Source of the DNA: CAWHPS01 sp963831235
Lineage (GTDB): Bacteria > Fibrobacterota > OXYB2-FULL-49-7 > JAEUSG01
NCBI GenBank assembly: GCA_963831235.1
Contig: CAWHPS010000010.1
Span: 1-64,000 of the forward strand
Direction: 5' to 3'
DNA: 64,000 bases
Program-made: the position numbers and the translations under genes
In this document: positions 44,771 through 53,492 of the stretch, piece by piece
How positions within the stretch are numbered: the stretch's first letter is position 1
How the letters are laid out: each line of letters starts with the position of its first letter
Notes under the pieces: generated by a model
What the model was told of the DNA's origin: nothing
The model's input: only the letters and a program-made list of their open reading frames with translations
Databases searched by the model: none

Positions 44771-46108
44771 ATGAATAAAGATACCCGCTTTTCTCCATTA
44801 TTCAAATCCCCCAATCGAATGAAACGGGAACTTAGGGGCGATGAAACACGTAAAGCACATTTTTTTCTTAGGATTATTACCGGGTTTCTTTTGCTTGTAC
44901 TTATTGCTCAGATTTATCATCATAGACAATGGTTTATGAATATTCCTAAAGAGCCATTACCTGCTGACACATTAGTAAAACCAGTGGACACATTAAAGAG
45001 TGCTGAAATCCCGAAACCAGACACAACCTCTGCCATTGTTTCTGAACCAGAAGAGGAAAAACAGCCTTCCGGACCTGGTCTTTTCAACCGGCTATTCTCG
45101 CGGCTCCATCCCGAAAAAAAGGTTGAGGTTGATGAAATCATCCGTCTTGATGCTCCATTTGATTCAATGTTTAGAAGTCTCGGTCTTGACAAAAGCGTTG
45201 TTCGCAGAAGAAAAAAGGATACGCCCCATCCTTTTATTGAAGAGCGCATTCCATTGCCAAAAGGCAAACCCCTTCCGGAATACATCCTTGCAATAAAACG
45301 AATTGCAGAATCAAGGGGTCTTTCCATTGCCGATGCCATTGAATCCGCACGAGACAGCTCCATCACAATAGAGATATGGGGAAAAGAGAGTCTTGTCCGT
45401 AAAACAACAATAGCTTACGGGCCATATTATATCCCCGGCTATGCAAGGCTCGCTTTTGTTGTTGAAGGGTTCGGAGAAACCTTTAACCAGGATATATCAA
45501 ATCTTTTTTCCGTAATAAAACGACCCATGACGCTCGGAATTGTGCCAGGAGGAGCATTTACATCAAAGATATATCAACTGGCAGTTCAAAACGGTTATGA
45601 AATCATTTGCCAGATTCCAATGGAAAATATCCCATATAAAGACCTCGGTGAAAACGCCATTTACAAGCGCCTTGATAATAAAAGGATTGATAAAATACTA
45701 ACCATATTTGGCGAAAGCATGCCTGAAACAAAGGGATATTCAATTTTTGGAGGCGGTATTCGCATTGTCGAAAATGAGCCCGAAATCCTAAAAATGGTGC
45801 TTGCCCATATCAAGGCTGAAGATAAATATTTCATAGACAACAGTTTTGCATCACGGAGCCGGGTCGAGGAAATAGCTTCGATTACCGGTTTGCGGGTAAT
45901 TGAGCCCCTTGGTTTTGTTGACATTGGGACAGATACGCTGAAAGAGAAAGAAGCAGTGCTAAAATACGCTAACATTGCAAGAAAAACAGGCAAGGGTATA
46001 ATTTTTCTTAAAGAAAGCCCCACTGTTGGAAAAGTCCTTGAACAAACAATTCCTATCATTGAATCTTATGGTATCAAGATCGTAACAATATCTTCCCTTT
46101 TCAAGTGA
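44771..46108 (+). CDS. Divergent polysaccharide deacetylase family protein
   Basis: The 445-residue protein has one membrane helix near the N-terminus (IITGFLLLVLIAQIY), a proline-rich linker (about 60-130) and a C-terminal domain like YibQ/COG2861 divergent polysaccharide deacetylases: FVVEGFGETFNQDISNLF, MTLGIVPGG, ICQIPMENIPY and FIDNSFAS. The usual Asp-Asp-Leu-Gly of the family is replaced by Glu-Gly-Phe-Gly and the NNHMGS segment by IFGGGIR, so the catalytic metal site looks degenerate. It probably acts, or binds glycan, in the periplasm. It ends 8 bases before pdxJ. Confidence 0.78.
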   Translation: MNKDTRFSPLFKSPNRMKRELRGDETRKAHFFLRIITGFLLLVLIAQIYHHRQWFMNIPKEPLPADTLVKPVDTLKSAEIPKPDTTSAIVSEPEEEKQPSGPGLFNRLFSRLHPEKKVEVDEIIRLDAPFDSMFRSLGLDKSVVRRRKKDTPHPFIEERIPLPKGKPLPEYILAIKRIAESRGLSIADAIESARDSSITIEIWGKESLVRKTTIAYGPYYIPGYARLAFVVEGFGETFNQDISNLFSVIKRPMTLGIVPGGAFTSKIYQLAVQNGYEIICQIPMENIPYKDLGENAIYKRLDNKRIDKILTIFGESMPETKGYSIFGGGIRIVENEPEILKMVLAHIKAEDKYFIDNSFASRSRVEEIASITGLRVIEPLGFVDIGTDTLKEKEAVLKYANIARKTGKGIIFLKESPTVGKVLEQTIPIIESYGIKIVTISSLFK

Positions 46109-46116
46109 GGTTACAA

Positions 46117-46827
46117 ATGGCAACGCTTTCCGTAAATATCGACCACATCGCAACCCTTCGTGAAGCGCGCAAAGGAAACGAACCTGATCCCGTGGCAGCT
46201 GCTGTTATCGCGGAGCTGGCCGGTGCGCATGGCATCACTTGTCATTTGCGGGAGGACCGCCGCCATATACAGGATCGGGATGTTGATCTATTGCGTAAAA
46301 CCGTTAAGACCAGGTTAAATCTCGAAATGGCTGCAACAGAGGAGATGGTTCGGATTGCTCTTACCCAGCGTCCCAACATGGTGACACTTGTTCCTGAAAA
46401 GAGGTCCGAACTTACAACAGAAGGCGGTCTTAATGCTGCCGGTTTATCATCGGATCTCTCAAAAGCAACAGCTTCACTGCAGGAGAATGGAATCCTCGTG
46501 AGCCTTTTTATTGAACCTGATCTTAATCAAATCAAAGCTGCAGCTAAAATACGCGCGGATTATGTGGAGCTGCACACAGGGACTTATGCCAATGCAACCG
46601 GAGCCGCAAAAAACGAAGCGCTTGATAAAATTAAAGACATGGCACTCGCCGCACATACCATGGGGCTTGGAGTAAACGCAGGGCACGGCCTTAACTATCT
46701 CAACACGCCCTATATCGCTGAAATAGACATTATAGAAGAACTCAACATCGGCCACTCGATAATTTCGCGGGCAGCACTTGTTGGGCTTAATACAGCTGTC
46801 AGGGACATGCTTGCGCTTTTGAGGTGA
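46117..46827 (+). CDS. pdxJ: Pyridoxine 5'-phosphate synthase
   Basis: PdxJ condenses 3-amino-2-oxopropyl phosphate and deoxyxylulose 5-phosphate to pyridoxine phosphate. The 236-residue protein starts at ATG 46117 after GAGG and has LSVNIDHIATLREAR, GITCHLREDRRHIQD, NLEMAAT, TLVPEKRSELTTEGG, VELHTGTYA, VNAGHGLNY and IGHSIISRA. All active-site residues seen in the family are there. It is co-transcribed with the deacetylase-like gene. Confidence 0.96.
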   Translation: MATLSVNIDHIATLREARKGNEPDPVAAAVIAELAGAHGITCHLREDRRHIQDRDVDLLRKTVKTRLNLEMAATEEMVRIALTQRPNMVTLVPEKRSELTTEGGLNAAGLSSDLSKATASLQENGILVSLFIEPDLNQIKAAAKIRADYVELHTGTYANATGAAKNEALDKIKDMALAAHTMGLGVNAGHGLNYLNTPYIAEIDIIEELNIGHSIISRAALVGLNTAVRDMLALLR

Positions 46828-46921
46828 GTACCCTTTTGTCACGGTCCACATTTTGATCCACGATCCGACTTGTTTCTTACAAATTAATAATATATATTAC
46901 ATGGTAAGGAGAAATTAGAAT

Positions 46922-47164
46922 ATGAATACATCTACCATCACTCAAAAAGGACAGACGACCATCCCTGCGATTATCCGGAAATTTCTCGGCCTGGATGCAG
47001 GGGGCAAGATAGCTTATGCCACACTGCCGGACGGGTCGGTACTGCTGAAGCCCGTACAAGATGACTTGGGTTCGCTGAAAGGTTTTATGCCCGCCCATAA
47101 ACCCGTATCGCTTGAAGAAATGGAAAAGGCTATACATCTCCGGAGAAGGGCGCGGTTTTCATGA
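46922..47164 (+). CDS. AbrB/MazE-type antitoxin (VapB-like)
   Basis: The 80-residue protein has the swapped-hairpin signature TSTITQKGQTTIPAIIRKFLGLDAG with a C-terminal tail (EEMEKAIHLRRRARF) that should wrap around the toxin. AAGGAG lies 11 bases before the ATG. Its stop overlaps the PIN toxin start by four bases. It would bind the toxin and its own promoter. Confidence 0.9.
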   Translation: MNTSTITQKGQTTIPAIIRKFLGLDAGGKIAYATLPDGSVLLKPVQDDLGSLKGFMPAHKPVSLEEMEKAIHLRRRARFS

Positions 47165-47562
47165 TTGCCCTGGACACCAATGTTCTGATTCGGTATTTTG
47201 TTCAGGACGATCCAGTGCAGTGCAAACAGGTAAACGCGATGTTTTTGCGATCACCGGAAAAAGGGAGGTCTTTTTTCATAGCAGATGTCGTGATAACGGA
47301 AATGGTCTGGGTGCTCGAATCCTGTTATCGCTATTCCCGGCAGCAGATACATCAACTTTTAACGAGGTTGAGCATTCAGGAACGGTTTGTATTTGCCGAA
47401 AGCACCTCCATACACAGTGCGATTCACTTTTATGGCGAAAGCACCCTGGATTTTGCAGATCTTCTGATTATGTTCCAGGCGCGTTCTGCCGGAGCAAAAC
47501 AACTGGCGTCCTTTGATGAAAAGTTGCAAAAGTTTGACAAAGGGTTTGTAACGGCGCCCTGA
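47161..47562 (+). CDS. PIN-domain ribonuclease toxin (VapC-like)
   Basis: The 133-residue protein starts with ALDTNVLIRYFVQDD and holds the other acidic PIN residues in VITEMVWVLES, TLDFADLLI and LASFDEKL. These four acidic positions coordinate the metal in VapC RNases, which cut tRNA or rRNA. It forms a type II toxin-antitoxin module with the overlapping AbrB-type gene. Confidence 0.92.
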   Translation: MIALDTNVLIRYFVQDDPVQCKQVNAMFLRSPEKGRSFFIADVVITEMVWVLESCYRYSRQQIHQLLTRLSIQERFVFAESTSIHSAIHFYGESTLDFADLLIMFQARSAGAKQLASFDEKLQKFDKGFVTAP

Positions 47563-47565
47563 TTC

Positions 47566-47593
47566 AGGGGTTGGAAACATAACCCCTATTTTT
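47566..47593 (+). terminator. Intrinsic terminator after the PIN toxin gene
   Basis: AGGGGTT (47566-47572) and AACCCCT (47581-47587) form a 7-bp stem with an 8-nt loop, followed by ATTTTT. It overlaps the stop codon of the convergent lipoprotein gene on the minus strand. Confidence 0.75.
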
Positions 47594-48368
47594 CAAGTTT
47601 AGAAATATCAGCCAGTATTTGTTCACGGATTTGTGCAATGGCCTTGCTGAAAACCTTGTTTGTCTGGCTGGGCACGGCAAAGGCATTGTTAGTGTACATG
47701 GAATTTGAAATATTGTCATCCGCTTTTCCAATATAGGTACCAGCTATATTTCCGCTTTTATCATAAAGTGATATTGTAATTTCAACCTCAGCTTCATTGT
47801 CGCGAATTGGAACTCCAAAATACCATGTAACCATTGGAATCCAGCCTACAAACATCAGTATGTACCCATTTTCCGAATTATTGAATTTTTCGCTGAACAA
47901 TGATGGTAGGAAGCTCGATCCTAAAAGAGCGGCATAACTGAACTTCGCATAACCGTTTAGTTCGGATATGCCCATAAACTTCTTGATTTCACCTTTCATA
48001 ATATAGTCTGGATTCTCAATTCTCCTGCTTATTGAATTAAACACACCATTGATTGCAAAATCAGATACAACGGCATTGGTGACCTCCATATCAAGATCAT
48101 TTACCAGGGCTTTTTCATTGGTTGCGGAAAGACCGGCAAGGGGATTTTCTCTATCCTCTTCTGGAGAGATATCCTTGAACTTTTCAACCATCACGGTTTT
48201 TTTAACAGTTTTGGGACTGACGTCCAAAGAAACTTTCGGCGAATAAGAGATGGTTGTACAAGAAGACATTAGTAGAAGGATGACGCTTATGCCTAACAGC
48301 ACCTTGATGCTTTTACTTATCGAACTTCTGAATGTTTGGCTAAATTGTTTTTGATTTTGTTCTTGCAT
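47586..48368 (-). CDS. Lipoprotein of unknown function
   Basis: From ATG 48368, with AAGGA upstream, the 260-residue protein has a signal with lipobox LLLMSSC followed by TTISYSPKV. The body is alpha/beta with KGEIKKFMGI, FGVPIRDNEAEVEITISLYD and a closing helix (FSKAIAQIREQILADI), reminiscent of YajG-like or LPP20-like outer-membrane lipoproteins that take part in envelope assembly. No specific family is recognised. It follows the small outer-membrane protein gene by 31 bases. Confidence 0.75.
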   Translation of the reverse strand: MQEQNQKQFSQTFRSSISKSIKVLLGISVILLLMSSCTTISYSPKVSLDVSPKTVKKTVMVEKFKDISPEEDRENPLAGLSATNEKALVNDLDMEVTNAVVSDFAINGVFNSISRRIENPDYIMKGEIKKFMGISELNGYAKFSYAALLGSSFLPSLFSEKFNNSENGYILMFVGWIPMVTWYFGVPIRDNEAEVEITISLYDKSGNIAGTYIGKADDNISNSMYTNNAFAVPSQTNKVFSKAIAQIREQILADISKLEK

Positions 48369-48399
48369 TGTATTTTCCTTTTCTATTTTGAGTTCAACA

Positions 48400-48951
48400 T
48401 TAAAAACAATAATAGCCCATAATTTCAAATGAGGGCCCTATTTCAATCGCTTCTAAGGCAATATCGTAACTTCCACGATAGCCAATCATAAATGAATACC
48501 TGAATTTGTTTTGATGATATTCAACGCCAAGACCTGCGCCAACAGCCATGATTTTTTCCTGAAAAACCGAATCTGCTTTGTCATTATATTTTAATTCCAC
48601 ATTATTCCAGGAAAAGGTTTTTTCGTAATTATATTCGCCATTCACCCCTCCATAAGCCATTAAGTCCAATCGCTTGCTGATATTTGTTATCTTTCGAAGA
48701 ACCGTCACGCCAAGTGAAATATAGGCTGATTCTTCGGCTGTTTTCTTGGTCCTGGTGTAATACGGAAAGCAAGTGACTACATACGATAAGCGCGCATCGG
48801 GTAAAGAATGGCGGTATGAAAGACCGTAGCCGGTTATGCCTCCGAAGGCCAATCCTAACCCATGACGATAGGAATCTTTTGCAGTGGAAGTTGTGTCCGC
48901 ATAACTATTAATGGTAAACAGCATTAATAATAAAATGAATGATTTCAACAT
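48400..48951 (-). CDS. Small predicted outer-membrane beta-barrel protein
   Basis: The 183-residue protein has a signal peptide (FILLLMLFTINSYA) and about eight amphipathic strands with aromatic girdles (LSYVVTCFPYYTRT, AGLGVEYHQNKFRYSFMIGYRG), ending in an aromatic residue (GYYCF), as outer-membrane barrels do. I do not recognise the family. It heads a two-gene unit with the lipoprotein downstream. Confidence 0.65.
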   Translation of the reverse strand: MLKSFILLLMLFTINSYADTTSTAKDSYRHGLGLAFGGITGYGLSYRHSLPDARLSYVVTCFPYYTRTKKTAEESAYISLGVTVLRKITNISKRLDLMAYGGVNGEYNYEKTFSWNNVELKYNDKADSVFQEKIMAVGAGLGVEYHQNKFRYSFMIGYRGSYDIALEAIEIGPSFEIMGYYCF

Positions 48952-48985
48952 ACAAGTCTCCTGTGTTAAAATGGTGTTTGTATTG

Positions 48986-49992
48986 TTAACGTATAATAGT
49001 CACATATTGTTTAACGGACTGGGTACCCGCGTTCAGCCTGAAAACATAAGTCCCGCTGGAAAGGGGCTTTGTTGCAGAAAAAGTCTGATGGTTCCATCCG
49101 CTGGTATTATTCAGGGGCTCACTGAATTGCAATGCACCCCTGATATCGTAAACCTGGAGAACTGCATTGGTTGAGGTCATACCCTGAGGAAGATAATATG
49201 ACAGTGTTGCTGTTGTTCTAAGGGGATTGGGGGCAATTGACAGTTGCAACCCTTTTGTAAAACCGGCCAACGCGCTTTGTACTGCTGTTGGGCTATTGAT
49301 TGTAATGAAGTTGCTGTCTTTATAGTCATTCGAGCTGACCGGCTTCATGTCCGAAGGGGGCTCAAGGTTATTAAGGTCAAAGCCGACAAAATATCCAAGG
49401 GAATAATCACCGGCAATAGTACCGGTTGTCATGGTTATTTTTATAAAGCACCCTATAAATTTAAGGGCTATGCTGTCAGCAAACCCATTTGTATTCTGAA
49501 ATATCGTATCCATATTTGTTCCTTATTTGTTCCTTGGGGCAAGTGAAACCCGTCAAGAGCAAGGAAGGAATTGAACACTCGGCCTGTGTTAAGGGATTCG
49601 TAATACTGGGGCAGACTTGCATCAAAAGACGCTGCTCGGGTCATGGAAGAGAGTTCTCCCAAACCTTCCAGGGAGTCTATGATATTGCGAGAGGAACGCA
49701 TACCATATCCATAATGCCGGTAAAATGCAGTATCAATTGCATATTGCACCGAATTGACCGTCCACCCTAAAGGAAGGTGTGGAGCCACAAGTAGACTTTC
49801 CGCATTAACCGCGGTTTCAAGATACCGCACGGAATCGCCTACCAGACAAAGGTCAAAAATGTAAACGGTAATGGTTGAATCTGGTGCAGCACTCCCCGGC
49901 TGGTCAACGAGAGAAATTTCATTCATAGCACATCCCGAGAAAAGCCACAAAGAAATCATGATTAGTGCACCTATTGTTATTTTTTTCATCAT
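48986..49992 (-). CDS. Lipoprotein with C-terminal sorting-tail-like domain, split by an 11-bp duplication
   Basis: The N-terminal frame (49992-49468) starts MMKKITIGALIMIS with lipobox WLFSGC and a domain of about 150 residues. The C-terminal frame (to 48986) ends in a type A sorting-tail-like domain (APNPLRTTATLSYYLP, LQVYDIRGALQFSE, LSSGTYVFRLNAG), as found on secreted surface proteins. Without the second copy of an 11-bp direct repeat at 49513-49534 the frames fuse to about 331 residues (LPQGTNMDTIFQNTNGF). It is unusual to see a lipobox and such a tail in the same protein. Function unknown. Confidence 0.7.
49513..49534. repeat. Perfect tandem duplication of 11 bp that breaks a gene
   Basis: TATTTGTTCCT occurs twice in direct succession (49513-49523 and 49524-49534). 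One copy gives an open lipoprotein gene, two copies shift the frame and add a stop. Slipped-strand change between one and two copies could switch the gene on and off. Confidence 0.85.
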
Positions 49993-50085
49993 AAGACCCC
50001 ATACTGGTTAAAGTTTTCTAATAAAATAAGACATTTGGTTTTGTATGGATGTGATCAACATCACATCCATACAAAATTTTTGATT

Positions 50086-51000
50086 TTATTTACACCCATT
50101 GTAAATCTCGTTTCCGTCCTTGTCCATGATAATTACGCATTCTGCCCCTGTTCCCTTTTCAATATATATCAACTCACCAACTTTATCATTATTTCGGAAT
50201 ATGTCCCCTGATTGAATAAAGTCAATGTTCATACTATCCAATGACTCCATATTTGGCACAGCCAATATAGTGGTGTCCATTTCCCCATAGAGAATTCCAT
50301 GGTAAGCATTTTTCTTGGCTGTGAAATGTAGTTCTTGTGTATGCTTTACCGCTATGGTATCAAAAGAGATATTATAGTCAGATGTAAATGATGCAACAAT
50401 TTTACCTCCACTCGTACCCTTCAATGATGCAATAGTCAAGTCAAATCCATTATTGAAAATCGTCCAGCCATATCCGGAGTCAACACTATTAATTTTAATA
50501 GATGATTTTAAAGTTAACATATCATAAAAAAATGAATCATGAATATCGCTCATAGTATATCGGTTTGATTGAAAGGGCCCCACAATCAAAGAATCTATGG
50601 ATTCATAATAATAATGCTGCTTATAATTCAATTCATCCGAAATCGGGTAGCCCTTAGGATATGGAACCTTATTTGTGTCAAGATAGCGTTCCCGGCTGAA
50701 CCAGATTAAGGTATCATTATTGACAACACTTGTATCATACCAGTTATCCCAACCGATGGTATCTGCCATTGTTCCTGCCTTGGTGAATGCTTTTCCCAAA
50801 GAGGAATCTCCAGCCAAGTCCAAGCTTTTCATAATATCGACTCTCGGCGACGCCGCGGCCAGGCCTTTGCCAATCATTATTAAATCCGCGTTAAGACTGT
50901 TTGTGGTTTCCACTCCACCCCCTGCCACAGAAGTCGGCTCCTTTTTATTACAATTGGAAAGTATCAATGCTGCAAGAAAAACAAAAAACAGACGAGTCAT
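50086..51000 (-). CDS. Lipoprotein with GGGVETTN motif, partner of the TIGR02147 regulator
   Basis: The 304-residue protein has a signal with lipobox ILSNC and, right after, a flexible GGGVETTNSLNADL segment. The C-terminal half is beta-rich (TIFNNGFDLTIASLKGTSGG, LIYIEKGTGAECVIIMD) and ends in a Cys-Lys. Its ATG overlaps the stop of the TIGR02147 gene by four bases, so both are translated together. Short lipoproteins with a similar motif near TIGR02147 regulators are my recollection from Fibrobacterota genomes and have not been checked. It is probably exposed at the cell envelope; the role is unknown. Confidence 0.75.
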   Translation of the reverse strand: MTRLFFVFLAALILSNCNKKEPTSVAGGGVETTNSLNADLIMIGKGLAAASPRVDIMKSLDLAGDSSLGKAFTKAGTMADTIGWDNWYDTSVVNNDTLIWFSRERYLDTNKVPYPKGYPISDELNYKQHYYYESIDSLIVGPFQSNRYTMSDIHDSFFYDMLTLKSSIKINSVDSGYGWTIFNNGFDLTIASLKGTSGGKIVASFTSDYNISFDTIAVKHTQELHFTAKKNAYHGILYGEMDTTILAVPNMESLDSMNIDFIQSGDIFRNNDKVGELIYIEKGTGAECVIIMDKDGNEIYNGCK

Positions 51001-51831
51001 GAGTTTCCTCCCTTTAATGATTTTGATAATGGAAAAAATTGAAGATTCAATTGATAAACACGGGAAGCGTTGTTGTCGTTTTTCGCGATCGTGAGTATTT
51101 CGCTTCGAGTGTGGGCAAGCTTGTCACGGATTGAGTTAAAAGCCTCTTCTGAAATGGACAGCGTAAGGCTCGATATATCACGCTCTTCGCGCGCAAAGCG
51201 GTTGAAAGCTTCGCGGGATAAATCCATCATGGCCATCTGGAAATTCATGACCGCAACCGAGCGATGTTCGCTCCCAGTTGTCATGACAGCCTCTGTCCGG
51301 ACATATACGCCATCCGCCCCTCGGCTAATCATATTGAGCCTTGCCAAAAGAGAGACAGCAGCCCTCGCTTCAGAGAGAGAAAGGGCCGGAACCACCCTTT
51401 TTGCCAGATCAGCAAAATCCCCCTTGAACCTGATGGTGTCGATGAGCTCTCTCACCACAACGTAATACCATTTAGAAAACAGATCCAGTTCTGAAGGCGC
51501 CATTTTTTTAACCTTCAGTTTCCTGAACCCCACTATTTTATCAAAGAACCGGCTTTTCTCGGAATTGGTTTTTGACTGGCTGTATTGTACCAGGAGTTCA
51601 AAATACTCTGCCTCAGTCCTGCTCATTTTAAAAAGTGTAGCCAGTTTTATTGCAAGGCCTATGGATATGTTTGATTTGCCGTTCAGCACCCTCGAAGAAA
51701 AAACCGGCAGATGTAAACCCCGCTCGTTTTCCAATATATCGATATGAAAAAAACGGGCTTTCGCTCTTTTGTTTTGCATAAAGATCTTTCAGGAGCTTTC
51801 GGTAATCCAGGTAGCTGAATATTTCTTCCAT
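50997..51831 (-). CDS. TIGR02147-family regulator (one frameshift)
   Basis: The N-terminal frame gives SYLDYRKLLKDLYAKQK, FFSYRYIGKRAGFTSAGF, the start of an HTH-like TIGR02147 domain. The rest is one base shifted: SRVLNGKSNISIGLAIKLATLFKM and then the family-typical YYVVVRELIDT and SLSEARAAVSLLARLNMI, ending in ISEEAFNSIRDKL. Dropping one base in the run of six A at 51698-51703 restores a protein of about 277 residues (GFSSRVLNGK). This family was described from Fibrobacter succinogenes and is a good lineage marker. It is presumed to regulate transcription, here perhaps of its own lipoprotein partner. Confidence 0.82.
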
Positions 51832-52057
51832 GCGATTTTACTCCGTTTGTTGTTAATAAAATAGCAGCCGGTATTTGGAAAATGCAATAGCATAGGAAAC
51901 AAAGTGTTGCCTGTCAGGAAACAGTAGTCAAACAAAATCAAACAGTGCTTGTTGTGCTTGACGGTACAGTCCTGGAGAATCTCAGTTAAAATTATTTTTT
52001 CTCTTGAATTAAATTACCTTAACCGTCTATTTTAAAACACATCATACAGGAGCAATT

Positions 52058-52282
52058 ATGAATACTCAAAAATCCGACGAACTGCTTTTTGAGGTTTCAC
52101 AGGAAAATGACGGTGGATTTGTAGCTGAGTGCCTGACTGAAAACATCTACACGCAGGCAAATACTTGGCTGGAACTTAGAAAAAATGTGATTGAAGCAGT
52201 CAAAGCATACTATTTTGATGGTATAGTGCCTGCAACGATCCGGCTACATTTAATTAAAGATGAGATCCTGACTGCGGCATGA
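52058..52282 (+). CDS. hicB: HicB-like antitoxin
   Basis: The 74-residue protein has the HicB partial RNase H-like fold (LLFEVSQENDGGFVAECLTENIYTQANTWLELRKNVIEAVKAYY), but lacks the usual C-terminal DNA-binding domain. An AGGAG precedes the ATG. The order antitoxin-toxin is the reverse of the E. coli hicAB locus. It overlaps the toxin gene by four bases. The gap before it (51832-52057) is AT-rich without a gene. Confidence 0.82.
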   Translation: MNTQKSDELLFEVSQENDGGFVAECLTENIYTQANTWLELRKNVIEAVKAYYFDGIVPATIRLHLIKDEILTAA

Positions 52283-52509
52283 AACTCCCACGTGATCTAA
52301 GCGGCGCCAACCTCATTAAGTTGCTTTGCAAGAAATTTGGATATAAAATCTTCCACCAGGTTGGAAGCCATGTTATTATTGATACAGACTCACCTACTCA
52401 TCAACGTATAGCAATTCCAAACCATTCATTTTTACGTATCGGAACCCTTAATTCAATTCTTCGCGCTGTTTCAGAGCATAAAGCAATTGCCAAAGAAAAC
52501 ATATTATAA
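52279..52509 (+). CDS. hicA: HicA-like mRNA interferase toxin
   Basis: The 76-residue protein is a clear HicA: LPRDLSGANLIKLLCKKFGY, HQVGSHVIIDT with the catalytic His, IAIPNHSFLRIGTLNSILRAV. This double-stranded RNA-binding-like fold cuts mRNA during translation. It ends eight bases before the stop codon of galE, which is on the opposite strand. Confidence 0.92.
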   Translation: MKLPRDLSGANLIKLLCKKFGYKIFHQVGSHVIIDTDSPTHQRIAIPNHSFLRIGTLNSILRAVSEHKAIAKENIL

Positions 52510-52517
52510 ATTGAGGT

Positions 52518-53492
52518 CTATACTTTGGTCTCAAACCGTGCCGCAGTTTTTACAATACTTTCCAGGTCAGGGAAATCCGTTTTCCAACCGAGTGTACTTT
52601 TAGCATTCTCCGCACTGCCTACAAGTATAGGTGGATCACCATGACGTCTTGGATGAAATTCATAAGGCACAGGCCTGCCAATCACCTTTTCAACGGTACG
52701 GACTACATCCATAACGGAAAAGCCGCTGCCATTGCCAAGATTGAAAACACCCGACTCACCCTTGTCGAGCATATATTGAAGCCCAAGTATATGGGCATTG
52801 GAGAGATCGTTTACATGAATATAATCGCGAATGCAGGTTCCGTCAGGAGTAGGATAATCTTTACCGAAAACTGAAAGCGTTTTTCCTTTTCCAAGCGCAG
52901 CCCTGATTACAAGCGGTATAAGGTGGGTCTCGGGATCATGCCTTTCGCCGAGTTCACAATCAGGATCAGCCCCGGCTGCATTAAAGTAACGGAAAATAAC
53001 CGACTGCATGCCTGAAGCTTTGCCCATTTCCAAAAGCAATTGTTCAACCTTAAGCTTGCTTTCACCATAAGGATTGATGGGGTTCTTCGGATGTTCCTCT
53101 GTAAGGGGAGATTTCTCTGGCACTCCATAAACCGCGGCTGTTGAAGAAAAAATAAATCTCAGGATACCATGTTCCTTCATCACATTAAGGAGTGTTTTCG
53201 TACGATGGAAATTGTTATCCATGTACATTTCAGGTTTTTCCATTGATTCGCCGACATACGTAAATGCCGCAAAATGCATTACAGCGTCTATCTTTTTTCC
53301 CTGAAAAACCTGTTTAAGTTTTGCAGCATCTCCTATGTCGCCCTTCACGAATTCACCATATTTTACAGCATCACGAAATCCGCGAGAAAGGTTATCGTAC
53401 ACAATGACATTATATCCAGACTTTACAAGCATTTTAGAACAATGAGAACCGATATAACCGGCGCCGCCAACAACAAGTATGGTAGGTTTAAT
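52518..53492 (-). CDS. galE: UDP-glucose 4-epimerase with probable ATT start
   Basis: GalE interconverts UDP-glucose and UDP-galactose. Reading from an ATT at 53492 gives KPTILVVGGAGYIGSH, the NAD-binding loop GxxGxxG, preceded by AGGAGGG; the first ATG (53432) would remove this loop. The rest has YDNLSRG, MHFAAFTYVGES, SSTAAVYG, YGESKLKVE (catalytic Tyr-x3-Lys), FRYFNAAGA and CIRDYIHVND. The ATT starts on the last base of the upstream stop (TGATT where TGATG would be usual), so either a mutated start or translational re-initiation at ATT is implied. Confidence 0.93.
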   Translation of the reverse strand: MKPTILVVGGAGYIGSHCSKMLVKSGYNVIVYDNLSRGFRDAVKYGEFVKGDIGDAAKLKQVFQGKKIDAVMHFAAFTYVGESMEKPEMYMDNNFHRTKTLLNVMKEHGILRFIFSSTAAVYGVPEKSPLTEEHPKNPINPYGESKLKVEQLLLEMGKASGMQSVIFRYFNAAGADPDCELGERHDPETHLIPLVIRAALGKGKTLSVFGKDYPTPDGTCIRDYIHVNDLSNAHILGLQYMLDKGESGVFNLGNGSGFSVMDVVRTVEKVIGRPVPYEFHPRRHGDPPILVGSAENAKSTLGWKTDFPDLESIVKTAARFETKV

